Assembly (NCBI GenBank): GCA_009731375.1
Contig: BJOX01000064.1
Coordinates: 877,335 to 941,334, forward strand
DNA: 64,000 nucleotides
From: Paulinella micropora
Taxonomy: Eukaryota > Cercozoa > Imbricatea > Euglyphida
Direction: 5' to 3'
The position numbers and the translations under genes were made by a program. Under the pieces are notes generated by a model that saw only the letters and a program-made list of their open reading frames with translations, searched no databases and had not been told where the DNA came from. Each line of letters begins with the position of its first letter. Within the stretch, counting starts at the first letter, position 1. Shown here piece by piece: positions 29,266 through 39,797 of the stretch.

Positions 29266-31590
29266 TTAGCACAATTGTATAAACCGCGTGATCTGAGCGG
29301 CTGGTGTAGGATCAGCCGTATCAAGGGCCGCAGCGGCATGACTAGCGAAGCGGTAGGAAGCCTTCACGGAAAAAATGGAATCAAGCGTTCCGCGCCAAAA
29401 GCTGGGCCGGCGCAGTTCGTTGGCAGTGTGTTGCAAATGTGCCGCGAAAAATTCCACTGCCTGCCGGCGTAACCGTTCGACCTTGGTCTCGCGAGGCAGC
29501 TGTTTGAGCACGGGCGGGATCAAGTACTTGAGCTCGCCCTTTAGGCGGTTGAAGTCCTCCGCCAGCCTGGCCCCTTGGTCCACGATGGCCTGCACGATCT
29601 TGAGCAAGTCGGGCTCCGTCAGGGACGGGACGCTGCGTGTTTGCACTTTTACAGAATCGTAGAACATCTGGGACTTGAGGTTCGAGACTGCCTCGGTGTT
29701 GTTGGCAAACATCAGTGAGTGGCCGAGCACCCGCGACATGAAGATGGTGCGCGAGACTTGGCTGTGCTCGCCGTACAGCGCGTAGGCGCAGTTGGCGTAG
29801 ATGGCCCGGAGCTTGTGCGGGCTAGGGATGAGAAAATCCTTCGCTCGTTCGTAGTGCATTTGCGTGAGGTAGTCGAACGTGTTTGAAAACCCCGCTCCCT
29901 TCATGGCCGCGGTGACCTGGTCGTTAATGAGCGCTTGGCTAGGCGTGTCCGTCACTTTTTTCGACTCGGCGAGCGTGTTCATCCACGGCAGCGTCGAGAC
30001 CTTCATCCGTTTGGCGGGCGGAGCCAAAGGTTGCTCGTCCTCCTGTGCTAAGATCTCTGCGCGGTGCGTAGTCCAGCTCAGGTAATCGCTCTTGGGCCTG
30101 TCCTTTTTCATGAGCTTGTTCTCTTCGGGCGCCAGCCGCGAGCGGTGCCTGAAGTGGTTTTCGATCAGCCACCTCATGTGCTTCCAGATGCGCAGCACGC
30201 CGGCCGACGTGGCGGTAGGCAGTGCGATCGGCTTGCCTATAAAGATCAGGTCCTGCAAATCGCTGTCGGCCGGGTCTGAGTCGGGCGCGGCCCCCTTCTT
30301 AGCCGCCCTGTGCTGGACGACGTGCTTCTGCCGCCCGATCTCCGAGAAGATGATATGTTCCTCTTCGTTCACGGGCAAGAACTCCGACCATTTCCAGAGC
30401 TCTATCTGCCGGCAGCCCAGAATCGCGAGCAGCAGGAAGCTCTGCAGGGCCCAGAGCGGGTAGCGCATCGTCGGCGCAAAGGGGCCGGTGTTGGTGCGCT
30501 TGGCCTCGGCCGATTCGAAGCAGTCCGCTTCGGCTAGCATGGCCTGGTACAGCTCGCCCAGGAACGCAAACCACGGGTCCGCGAGCAAGGTGTTCCGCTC
30601 GGTCATTTTCTTGACATTGACTTCGTTCGTCTGCCTGACGGTGCGCTGGTTCAGCGTCCGGTCGCGGAAGAGGGACCCTTGCGTAAAGTGCTTGACCACG
30701 AACTCCTTGCCCCAGGCACACCGCGAGGGCTGTTTGGAGTTGTCTTTTTTCTTTGTGTCCTCTTCCTTGTTGCTCGCGAGAATGAGCCATTGGGTCCTGA
30801 ACTTCACGTACGCCTTGCTTCTCGTGTCGGAGTGCGGCTTGCACGCGTCCACCAGGTCGTTGATGAAAGGCAGCCATTGTTCGACATCGCTGCGCAAGCG
30901 CAGCAGCTGGGTGCAGCAGGCCAGGAGACAGATCCAGAAGGGCTTCTTGGCCGCGCCCTGGAGGTACTCGCAATACTGGTGGTTAGGGCCGAACACGTAA
31001 GTCCTGAAGGAACCGACGTCGTCGTGCCATTCATCGCGCTTCTCTATTCTGGCGGCGCTGTCCGGAAGCGTGAGCCATGCATTCTCGTCCGAGGTCGCGA
31101 TGACCTTGAAATCGACCATGGTTGCCTCCTTCGAAGACAGCAGCTTCTCGTCGTCTAGCCCCGTGCCGCGAAAGGTGTCGACCGCGTGCAGCACGCCGCT
31201 TTTCTTGGTGCCCTTGATGATAAACTCGCTCCATTTACCCCGGCGCGAGTTGATGACCGCCGCCAGTCGCTGCGAAGGCTGGTGTGGGGCAGGATCTACG
31301 CCTAACGAGACCAGGTGCACGCGGTCGAGGACTTCCTCGCGATGGTCTTGGAGGTTCTTTAGCCCACTTATGAAGTCCTTCCTGTAGGTTGACCACAACC
31401 ACGGTTTATTAGCAAAATACTTGTGCAAGGGCAGTCTCGCGAAGCTTGGCACCGGCTTCTTGCCTTCGCGGATTTCTTGCGGAGTTGTGTTATTAAAGGC
31501 GTCGATTTCCGCCTGGGACGGGCCTCCCGGGAAATCAACGACCTCACGCCCGTTCGGACCGGCACCAAACCTCCCGCTGCTGACCCACAT
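29266..31590 (-). CDS. Element A: 774-aa tyrosine recombinase, telomere-resolvase-like
   Basis: The catalytic region starts near residue 378 with LWALQSFLLLAILGCRQIELWKW (Arg394). A beta-hairpin follows with Lys candidates (Lys422, Lys453). PHKLRAIYANCAY gives the HxxR box (His592, Arg595), RVLGH gives His624, and Tyr644 in QMFYDSVKV is the likely nucleophile. The 370-residue N-terminal region, the wide spacing between HxxR and Tyr, and the LRxxYA...LGH...Y order fit hairpin telomere resolvases (protelomerases) better than ordinary integrases. The first is what I see; the resolvase reading is inference. A protelomerase would imply a linear genome with closed hairpin ends. Otherwise it is the element's integrase. 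Confidence 0.65.
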   Translation of the reverse strand: MWVSSGRFGAGPNGREVVDFPGGPSQAEIDAFNNTTPQEIREGKKPVPSFARLPLHKYFANKPWLWSTYRKDFISGLKNLQDHREEVLDRVHLVSLGVDPAPHQPSQRLAAVINSRRGKWSEFIIKGTKKSGVLHAVDTFRGTGLDDEKLLSSKEATMVDFKVIATSDENAWLTLPDSAARIEKRDEWHDDVGSFRTYVFGPNHQYCEYLQGAAKKPFWICLLACCTQLLRLRSDVEQWLPFINDLVDACKPHSDTRSKAYVKFRTQWLILASNKEEDTKKKDNSKQPSRCAWGKEFVVKHFTQGSLFRDRTLNQRTVRQTNEVNVKKMTERNTLLADPWFAFLGELYQAMLAEADCFESAEAKRTNTGPFAPTMRYPLWALQSFLLLAILGCRQIELWKWSEFLPVNEEEHIIFSEIGRQKHVVQHRAAKKGAAPDSDPADSDLQDLIFIGKPIALPTATSAGVLRIWKHMRWLIENHFRHRSRLAPEENKLMKKDRPKSDYLSWTTHRAEILAQEDEQPLAPPAKRMKVSTLPWMNTLAESKKVTDTPSQALINDQVTAAMKGAGFSNTFDYLTQMHYERAKDFLIPSPHKLRAIYANCAYALYGEHSQVSRTIFMSRVLGHSLMFANNTEAVSNLKSQMFYDSVKVQTRSVPSLTEPDLLKIVQAIVDQGARLAEDFNRLKGELKYLIPPVLKQLPRETKVERLRRQAVEFFAAHLQHTANELRRPSFWRGTLDSIFSVKASYRFASHAAAALDTADPTPAAQITRFIQLC

Positions 31591-31597
31591 TCTTTAT

Positions 31598-32449
31598 TTA
31601 ATGACTATATGGTACAAGATTTGTTTTTTCAGCAGCAGCCACAGCAATCACGGCCGGCGTCTTTTTCTTTTTTTTCTTTTTCTTTTTTTTCTTGGCGTGC
31701 GGGCCAGACAAAAGATGACTCGCGAGCGGGCGCGCGAGGCCGCTGCCGTTCAGTGAACCAGTCAAGGGGATGAAAGGCCAGCCTTGTTCCTCGCACACGA
31801 GCGCGAACATGGCGCTTTGTCTGTGCCTCGACTCTGCTTGTTTCAGCTCCGGCACTTGCGCCGCTAGCTCTTCTTCGTCCATCAACAATAGGAAAGCCCT
31901 CAGCAATGTCTGGTAGTTGAGAAAACACCTCCTCGCCCACGCAAAGCGCTGCCTCAGCTTCTTCAGCACCTTGGGCCAGCAGGCGTCGACTTTTTTGAAG
32001 AGGCGTTCCAACTCTTCCAGTGTTTCTTTGGTCGGCTCCCGCCTGCTCCGACCGCAGCCTAACAAGTGGCACAGCTGGCTTGCCTTGTCTGTGGTTAGGG
32101 GGCCTAGTTTCTCCCTGCGCCAGATGTACGCGAGGCGCGCGGGCGTCGGGGTCTGTGCCCGCCACTTGTGGGTCAGGCGCCGTGCCTGTGCTAGCAAGGC
32201 CGGGCTGACACACGACGCAGATTGGTTCACCCCGCGCAAATTGAACGTCTCGCGTGTGATTTGCCGGAAACGACTCAGACGAGTGTAGCCGACATGTCTG
32301 GGAGGGGCCGGTTCCTCTCTTACCATCTGCCCGTTCACTAGCCAGCATTGCGACGTATACAGTTCGTGATCTGTCTTGACCAGGCCACACTTTGAGCAAT
32401 ACGTACCTGTTGTCGCCAGGCTGAATGTCCAGATGTGATCGCAGGACAT
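31598..32449 (-). CDS. Element A: VLTF3-like late transcription factor
   Basis: 283 aa from the Met of MSCDHIWTF. The open frame extends 29 codons further through T-rich spacer, which I exclude. Cys3, His5, Cys18 and Cys21 form an N-terminal zinc site. The core shows GYTRLSRFRQI, then NLRG, and later ACWPKVLKKL and RRCFLNYQTLLRAFLLL, the helix pattern of poxvirus/nucleocytovirus VLTF3 (A2-like) proteins in which a final long-helix 'nY..ll.k.l.l' motif is conserved. A poly-Lys run precedes the hydrophobic C-terminus. VLTF3 activates late viral genes, so element A probably encodes its own late transcription switch. It ends 8 bp before the recombinase start. Confidence 0.7.
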   Translation of the reverse strand: MSCDHIWTFSLATTGTYCSKCGLVKTDHELYTSQCWLVNGQMVREEPAPPRHVGYTRLSRFRQITRETFNLRGVNQSASCVSPALLAQARRLTHKWRAQTPTPARLAYIWRREKLGPLTTDKASQLCHLLGCGRSRREPTKETLEELERLFKKVDACWPKVLKKLRQRFAWARRCFLNYQTLLRAFLLLMDEEELAAQVPELKQAESRHRQSAMFALVCEEQGWPFIPLTGSLNGSGLARPLASHLLSGPHAKKKKKKKKKKKTPAVIAVAAAEKTNLVPYSH

Positions 32450-32577
32450 ATGAAAAAAATGACTGCCAAGAAAAAAGGGAGTTTTTAAAAAACAGATTTT
32501 GAACTGCGAGCGTTTAAGATTCAAGATTTGAGACAACAGGAGAGACGAACAAGTCGCCAGCAGCGCTCATAAAAAAG

Positions 32578-32766
32578 ATGGAAGGCACCGAGTCTTACAA
32601 GGGCAAGTGTTTACACTGCTCGTACGGCTGCGCGCGAGACGATGGCAAGTGGTACGGCCTTCCCATAGCACACGCGGGCGAAGAGTTGTTCGTCTGGGGC
32701 CACTTCTGCACGGTGGGCTGCGCGGCCGCATACGCGGACTACGGTATCGCTGCGACGCTGCGTTCA
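32578..32766 (+). pseudogene. Element A: VLTF2/A1-like zinc-finger gene cut by a retroelement
   Basis: The first roughly 63 residues carry Cys11, Cys14, then GLPIAHAGEELFVWGHFCTVGCAAAYA with Cys44 and Cys48. This C-x2-C ... G-x-FC-x3-CA-x-AY arrangement is that of the FCS/MYM-like finger in VLTF2 (A1L)-type late transcription factors. After LRSDKE the reading frame becomes the antisense of RNase H from the neighbouring Gypsy element and stops at 32826. The gene is therefore truncated at about 32766 and its C-terminal half is missing. It is divergent from the VLTF3-like gene, so the two late factors were neighbours. Confidence 0.6.
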
Positions 32767-33188
32767 GACAAAGAGTCTGCGACAATATTCTTCTTGCCGG
32801 GAATATATTTGACGGTGAAGTCATAACACGACAGCAAGGCCTGCCACCTGGCCAGCCTGCCCGTGCAATCGTTCGTCATCAACCACATAAGGTTCTGGTG
32901 GTCCGTCCTTACCACGATATCCCGTGACCCCCATAAGTATTCCCTGAGTCTTATAAACGACCAAACTACCGCCAAGGCCTCCCTCTGCCTTGTACAGTAG
33001 TTCTGTTCTGCCTTATTGAGCTTCCGGCTCAAGTACATGATCGGCCGTAAGGCCCCTCTATCATCGTATTGCTGTAGGACCGCTCCGACCGCGTACTTAG
33101 ACGCATCGGTGTCCAGCACATACTGTTTATCCACATCCGGCATCATCAAGATGCAATCCTTGTTAAACTTGGGATCACGAGTCAACAT
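32766..33188 (-). pseudogene. Gypsy 2 RNase H fragment (truncated)
   Basis: Contains YVLDTDASKYAVGAVLQQ, TRQREALAVVWSF and VRTDHQNLMWL of Ty3/Gypsy RNase H and breaks off after NIVADSLS at the element A junction. It is separated from RT by a frameshift. Integrase and the 3' LTR are missing. Confidence 0.8.
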
Positions 33189-34243
33189 TTCCTTAATGAA
33201 CTCGAACGTCTCCTCCTGTTTAGGCGACCATCTCGTATATCGCCTTTCAAGTACAGCTCCCTCAACGGCTTAACCGTATCCGACCAATTCGGAAAGAACT
33301 GACTGTAATATTGCGCAAGCGCAATGAAGGGGAACAACTCCGACCGCGTCTGAGGCCGCTTAATGCCTTCCACAGCATCCCTCTTCTTAGCCGCAATCGC
33401 TACCGTCCCGTTCGAGATATCATATCCTAGGTATGTAACCTGTCGGGTGGCAAACTGGCACGTGTCCATGTTCACCTTGAGACCAAACTCTCTCACCCGT
33501 CGGAAAACATCCTGGATGTGGGCCAGATGTTCCTCCATGGTATTGGAGTAGATAATAATATAATCTATGTAACAGAAAGCGTAATCCTCCGCCTTCTGCC
33601 CATACTTCTCCATAAACCCACCTGCCCTACCATCCTCAAACTGGCGTCCGAGCATCTTCTGCATTGCTGCCTGAAATATGCCCGGTGAGTTCCTCAGACC
33701 CATCGGCAGTACCTTCCATTGGTATAGCGTCATCCCCACCACAAACGCTGTAAGCCACCTGCTCTTCCTACTGAGCGGGATCTGCCAGAACCCATTCTTG
33801 AGGTCCAACACCGAGTAATATTTCGCGTGTTTCAACTTGCGCATACAGTCATCGATCTTAGGCAGCGGATACCGCTCTCCCTCGATGATCTTGTTCGCCC
33901 GATAGTAATTCACACAAAATCTCAGTGCCCCATCCGGCTTCGGAACCATGCGCACATGAGACGAAATCGGGGAGTCCGAAAACTCCGTGAAATCATCCGC
34001 CTGTAGCTCCTCCGCCTTTTCCTGGGCAATGCTCTCCTCCTTACGGCCCAGAATAGACCTCCTAGAGGCATGCGTGATATTCATCCCTGGTACCTTCCTG
34101 AGATGAGCCTCATAATGCTTGACCGTGCCCGGTCTCGGCGGATCAAAGATCTCCTTCTCCTTGGCCATCACCTCCTGAAGGCTCTTAAGATCCTCTTCCT
34201 TTCCTTTCCAATCCGCTCGCATCTGAGCCATTCTATCCCCCAT
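33182..34243 (-). pseudogene. Gypsy 2 reverse transcriptase, catalytic Asp lost
   Basis: The RT core is easily aligned with Gypsy 1 (KNGFWQIPL, RWLTAFVVGM, YQWKVLPMGL). The catalytic box reads YIDY instead of YIDD (near 33561), a single GAT to TAT change that removes an essential metal-binding aspartate. Frameshifts on both sides join it to the RNase H and upstream fragments. This copy cannot make an active enzyme. Confidence 0.85.
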
Positions 34244-35648
34244 GACTGGGCATCCATCCGACCCTTAAGTTCGGGTGCCTCCGCCATATCCGACCACGCA
34301 TCCTCCACTAGGCCATCCTCGGAGGGCATCTCCACTTCCTTTTGATGGTATTTGACTTCCGAAAACTCATCCCACTTAGACAGATTCGCCATGCGATCCA
34401 GAATCAAAGCATACTGGAAAGGCGCCTTCTTTGTGTAAAACCCCGTGAAGCACGTGAACGCCTGTTCCCGTATCTTCTGAAGGTCACACCCCTTAAGCGA
34501 GTTCCGATAAGCCAACCCCTGTTCCCTAGTGCCCATCCTACAAGCAATCACCAAATGTTGCTTTCTAGACGGCACCGGGATCGGGTGATCCACCATCGGT
34601 CCAAAACTTCATCCGCCCATAACGCCTTTTCATGGAACGGTAAGATCATGGAAAACGGTTTGTCACCCTCGAAATATTTCGTGAGCAACTTCGCCGTCTC
34701 CCCGGAATTCCGTGGACAAAGAGGTTTGTCAGCCCACATGTTCCCCACAAAATCACTAATCTCGTCCTCCGTTCCACCCGTTGAGACCCGCGCTTCCATT
34801 AGCGGCTCAAACAACGGCCTATTACCCTGTGATGCTTTCGCATGGAAGCAGTATCGGTTCTGAAGCAACACATAAGGCCCCTTCTTCCCATCCCTGAACC
34901 TATCCATACCCGCTTCCACTTCCATGTTAAGTTCTTCCATTAGTGCAGGCCATAATCTGGGCACTACGGCCCCGAATCAAGTCATCCACCGTTGCCTTCT
35001 CCCATCGTCGAACAACCTTCTTAGCCCTCCCGTCCATCCGCGGTTCTCCAGCTCGAAATCCTTATAATAATTGCCCAACGCTGGGTGCTGATATGGCTTT
35101 GGTATAACCAACTGCACCCTTGCGCTTCGCGCAATCGCATGTGGGTCATTGCCATTGGTAGCCCCTTGCTTGGTGAACGATACCGCGTAAGTATCCGTAT
35201 GGAAGAGAGGAACTGCCGTCCGCCCCCTCACCATATCCTCCGCGTCATCATCACTAATTCCATAGTGCACCAAACCCGACCGGCAGTCAATTAATGTATT
35301 CATCTTATTGAGCTGCTTGAACCCGATCAGCAATCCCCCCGAATATTCCGGACAGACATAGAACTGAATGTTAAAGGACTTACCGGAGTAGAGTTCAATG
35401 GTCAAGACCATCGTTCCCGTAACCTCCGCCCTCGCTTTTCCATTCACCCCTTCTATGCTTCCTTTAATCGGCAACATATTTTTATCCAACCACACCCTAT
35501 TAGCCGTTATGAATTCCGCGCCTGCGACATTAATATTAGCCAACGTATCATTGGCCATATCGCATGCACTCTCCAGGTCTACACAGTAAACCTGAGTAAT
35601 GCACAACGCATGTTCCGGCATTTCAATAGCCTCCAGGCGCTCCTTCAA
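34168..35648 (-). pseudogene. Gypsy 2 protease/linker region in three frames
   Basis: Three overlapping or adjacent fragments (34977-35648, 34548-34964, 34168-34596) correspond in order to the N-terminal third of Gypsy 1 Pol. ANINVAGAEF and VCPEYSGGLLIGF match the protease-like part, and VDHPIPVPSRKQ and FTCFTGFYTKKAPFQYA match the linker before RT. At least two frameshifts separate them. Confidence 0.75.
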
Positions 35649-35675
35649 NNNNNNNNNNCCTGGCGCTCCTTCAAG
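35630..35675. other. Unmerged contig ends around 10 N (35649-35658)
   Basis: GGCGCTCCTTCAA occurs directly on both sides of the Ns, the same unmerged-overlap pattern as at 18.68 kb. Confidence 0.8.
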
Positions 35676-38600
35676 TCAGATAAAAGAGCAAAACTATTGT
35701 TAAAATTTTTCCGACCCGACAGCCCACTCTTGATGAACCCACCAAAAGCAGTAGCTTTCAACTTTCCGGTTTCAATTTCTTTCACCCCCGCCGCCGCCTT
35801 ACCCACGGGTTTAACTTTCCTTACCCGTACCGGCACCGGCTTGGCCCCCCAATCGGGCTCCGGAATGATAGAAACCTTCCTCTTAAACCTCACCGTCGGA
35901 ACCGGCAAAACATTTAAAGTAGGTGTAGATTTTCGCGGTGCGATAGTAACAACGTTTTTATTTACAAGATTTACTTGTCTAGCCTTCGCGGGCCCTTTCC
36001 CCCCCCTTGTTGTCCCCACGCTTATCCAGTTCAATCGTTACCTGCATCACAGAATCATTTATTCCATGTGTCGACACCTGTCCCCTGTGAGAAGGGTTAC
36101 CTGTGGGCATTGCCTCGACTTCCAGCCTCCCCGGCTTATTCGTCCTCGGCAAAATCCTCGCTGGTGAACTGTCCTTCACCTGCGTCACCACACCATCCCC
36201 CTCAGTAATCACGGACGAATCCGCCTTCCCCTCCCCACGTTTCTCCCTCAACTGGCTCTTACCAGTCTGAGTTTCCTCTTCCCCCATCTCGGTGATTTCC
36301 ACCTTCGACTCCTCCTTCGAAGCCGCCGTCACCTTAGCCTTTTTGAAGGGTCGGCCACTCTCCTTCTTGCTGACCCATCGCTTCTTTCCCTTGAAGCCCC
36401 CTCCTGGGCCACGGCCTCCTCGGCCCCCGCGGCCTCCTCGGCCTCCATGGCCTCCTTGCCTCAAGGCCCCTACCGTCTGATCGAAGTCAGCCTGTCGTTG
36501 CTTCACCAGACGTCGCACAGACGTCGCACTCTCTTATTCTTAATCTCCAGTTCGTTTTTGGCGCGGATGGCTCTGACTATTTCCCGGATCGAGGCGCCAT
36601 CGTTAGACGATCGCAACTGCCCCTCCAGGTTCTTCCAACCCTGTTCCTTGTCAGAGTGTAGGCCAGGCCAAGCGTTCTCCTTCGAGCACATATAGCCCTT
36701 GAAGTAGTAGTCAAAGCAGAGCTTACGACTCCCTCGGTAAGATGAACTCGAGGAACTAGCACCCCTAGACTTCGACCCTTTAGGGGGAGGAATATGCTCC
36801 TCGCTAGTTTCCTCCTCGTCCTCCTCCTCCTGTTGGTCCCTCCAATTGGGTCTGCCAAAACCCCCCTTAGGAACATTAGGAATACGGCGTCTTCCAGCCC
36901 CTCCTCCCGACTGGATGGCCGTCGCCTTCCCCACTGGTTTTTCCTCCAGCTGGTTCCTTGCTACCGCCGCTAAAGCCTGTAGCCCCCCCGTGGTGACCAA
37001 CGTATCATCCCACGTCCTTTCGGCCAGCAGGAAGTCCTTCCACATGTCTCTTGCGTTCTCATACCCATCCGCAAAAGTCTTCCATGCCGTGGCCGCATCC
37101 GTCGTGAAATCGACATTGTCCGGGATCGCAATCCTCCATCTGTCCCCCGGCCAACCACTAGTAATGGCCCGGAAGACACACGGATCGTGTTGATTGATCC
37201 TTGCCATCACGTGTCGAATGAACCGTTTGAGGCTGATGAAGAACGCATTGTCCGTCTCAGCTTCTCCAGTTCCTGACGAAATACCCCCTTAATCCTCATC
37301 GGTTTCTTGCTCGTCGTCGCCAACGCACTTCCAACCACCGTGGAAATGTGTCCCGTCAGCATGACCTCACTAGTCAAATCCCAATGACTTGCGTAAAGCA
37401 CGAGCAAAGCAATGAGAGCATGCATCATCGCGTGCAATTTGGACATTTTAACTGCCCCCGTTTCCCATAAACATCGCGATCCTGCATCTCCTTTTGCATC
37501 CCCTTCGTGATATTTTCCACCGTAAAGCACTCCATAAGGTCCGGGTCCGTGCACTGTCGGAGAATATCAACCAAGGTCATCGGCGACTCAAAATTGCTCT
37601 CCCCCATATACTTACAGAGCAAATTGATCGCCTTATGCAACCATGGTGAGGTCATATACGGCAAACAGTTTACCTGTCGGGTAAACCATATTGTCGGCCT
37701 TTCCTTCCCTCTTGACCCCGGGGCAAATGCAATAGGCGAGAACTTGTCAAGGAAGACCGGCATCCTCTTCCTCTCGTTGTTATAACAAACAACCGGATCC
37801 ATGGGATCATCCTCATCCCTTTTGTTCATGATCGCATATCTCTCCGCCCATTCTGCGTATTTGTCCACGCAGACCTCTGTGGCCTTTGCGACCTCCATGA
37901 GGTACAAGAGAAAGCGATACAAGTTCTCATGAGCCTGCTCCCTCGCCACTGTGAACATCACAGGATCCGGCGCCGTAGCCGTCGCAACCTTGATCTTGGT
38001 TTGTGCGAACGCAGCTGCGTCTGCTTCCCTCAGCAGATCACGCAGGCTCCTGTTGGCTTGACTAGCCAACGTTTATTTGTTCGTCATCAGCTCCAATTTT
38101 TCCATGAAGCCTTCGACATGGATGAGGTCGTAGAGGTCCGGTGACTTTTTCCCCCACACCTTGGTGTCCTTCATCCATTTTGCCTCCTTCTGCTTCCCTT
38201 TAGCGGTCTCCCAATTCTTTACTGCCTTAGCGAAGGCATTGGCAACCATGGGCCACACCTCATCCTTGAAGAAAGTCCCCACCATGGTCATGTCAAAAGT
38301 ATTCCCCTTCACAGGGTCCTTCCTGACACTTCCATACCAATCCTTCCTCCAGTTGTCCTTCGTTTCCTTCCCCGTCATGAGAAATTGGACATCAAACTGC
38401 TCCGAAGGAATAGGAGTTAGATAGTAATCCTCATCCGAGTTTTCCAACCTTGGATGTCCCACCATCTGCAGTTCATGGAGGTGCATGGACACGAACATCC
38501 TTGCTACCCTGCATGGGCATCAAAGTTTTCAGCTTAGGTTCGCTAGGTGAATAGCCTGTGAAGGCAAAGGTGGTTGGAGCATACCCCCATTTATCCAAAT

Positions 38601-38847
38601 CACTTGATTCTGCTTTCACCCAGTCGTAAACCTCCTTATCCCTTTCTCTGTCTTTGTACTTACTTGCCAAGGGGACAAAGTGTTCCAAAAACAAATGCTG
38701 ATCCGAGGGGCTCACTGTGCAGTCAGATGCTACATGTAGTAGAAACTCCCCCACAGCCTTTCCCATCAACTGTTGAACACACGGGTCCTTGTAAGGATCG
38801 TATGTCGTCCCAGTTGATATGTTGATTTCCAAGGTGTCAAGGTCCAA
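35659..38847 (-). pseudogene. Gypsy 2 Gag and Gag-Pol linker, multiply frameshifted
   Basis: Fragments in order from the 5' end: 38473-38847, 38073-38498, 37425-38069, 37207-37554, 36503-37210, 35979-36518 and 35659-36034. The 36503-37210 piece carries a CCCH-like finger (CFDYYFKGYMCSKENAW ... H) equivalent to that of Gypsy 1 Gag. A Gly/Arg-rich stretch follows near 36400. At least five frameshifts are needed to read through, so it is a relic. Confidence 0.7.
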
Positions 38848-39797
38848 GTTCCGAAATCAGGGTTCTTCCCTGTTTCTCCAAAACCCTCCTTACCACCTGT
38901 AGTTTCCCTTGCTTGTAACGACTGAAAGCACTGTCTCACACGACCGGTACTGAATACTGATTGTCAAGAAGCTACTTGGCACTCTCTCCAAGACACAGCC
39001 AACAACAGTGACTGATTGCCACCAGAGAGTGTGTCGTTCCAATTCCAAAATTTGTTTTTCCAGAGTTAGAAAGAGGCAAAGGGATTCCAAATGTATTAAG
39101 ACCGGAGGTCTATCCTTACGAGCTCAAAGGAACGTTAAAAAATGGAATTTAATCATGAACACAACAGTGGTTCAAGATTCACCTCCACTTCTAGAGTAGA
39201 AAGGGAAGTCAGGTTTGAACCCCAACAACAAGCCAAAGGGAAAAACCGCTGCTTGAAAACGGAGTGTCCCTTTGACACGGGTAAACTGACACGATGCGTT
39301 ACGTCCGTAACCTGCACAAATGCCAAAACATACCACAAACAACAACCCATAAGTGCAATTTCCCTTATTTAGCCATAAATTCCCAGTCACTGGAAAAAGG
39401 CTAAATTTCACGGAATTTCCGTGACCTTTTTCCTTAACTTCAAACGGTTACTACATGTGTTGTAGAAGGATCGGCTCAACGCTATTAATGTGGGAGGTTA
39501 TTCAATATGGATGCTACACAATAGTGTAATCTGCATCCTAAAAACCTTCTCCACGCCGGTAAACGGTTATGTGACATGATTATATAGGTTGTAAGGTCCT
39601 ATGGGATCCAAGCTTCCTAGCTTTCTTCCCATATTCTTTATCCTAAAACAACATTAAAACCGGATGTATTAATCAGAACCGGAAATTTAATAAGAATTCA
39701 TCTTAAAATACATTTAATAACAAGGAATTACTTCCACGAGTAAATTCCCGTAAACACTAATAGCGTAAAAACGATGTAGTATACCGTGGGTGTTACA
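38848..39797 (-). repeat. Gypsy 2 5' LTR plus leader (inner end not placed)
   Basis: On the minus strand the region begins TGTAACACCCACGG at 39797, a common Ty3/Gypsy LTR start, and leads to the Gag start at 38847. No second LTR exists in the window, and a primer-binding site could not be assigned with confidence, so the LTR/leader border is unknown. Confidence 0.5.

Larger units (their letters stand above)
25731..32766. mobile_element. Element A, block 2: nucleocytovirus-related endogenous virus fragment
   Basis: Eight genes with virus-typical density, GC-rich coding sequence and A/T-run spacers: two paralogous basic proteins, packaging ATPase, F-box protein, DNA-binding-like protein, tyrosine recombinase, VLTF3 and truncated VLTF2-like. 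Both edges are cut by Gypsy sequences. The genes at 883-5048 share style and a promoter-like motif and are probably another part of the same virus. No capsid, protease or polymerase gene is present in the visible parts. Confidence 0.7.
32766..39797 (-). mobile_element. Ty3/Gypsy LTR retrotransposon 2, decayed and 3' truncated
   Basis: Same clade as Gypsy 1 by near-identical RT motifs. The 5' side has an LTR-like start at 39797. The 3' side stops inside RNase H where element A begins. Multiple frameshifts and the YIDY change show it is old, whereas Gypsy 1 is largely open. Confidence 0.75.

Noticed and set aside
30299-30973. 224-aa frame within the recombinase gene
   Set aside because: An Arg/Pro/Ala-rich alternative frame of GC-rich coding sequence, with no motif.
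39000-39030. Primer-binding site for Gypsy 2 (TGGTGGCAATCAG on the minus strand)
   Set aside because: It is not preceded by a CA-ending LTR and matches no tRNA end that I can name with confidence.
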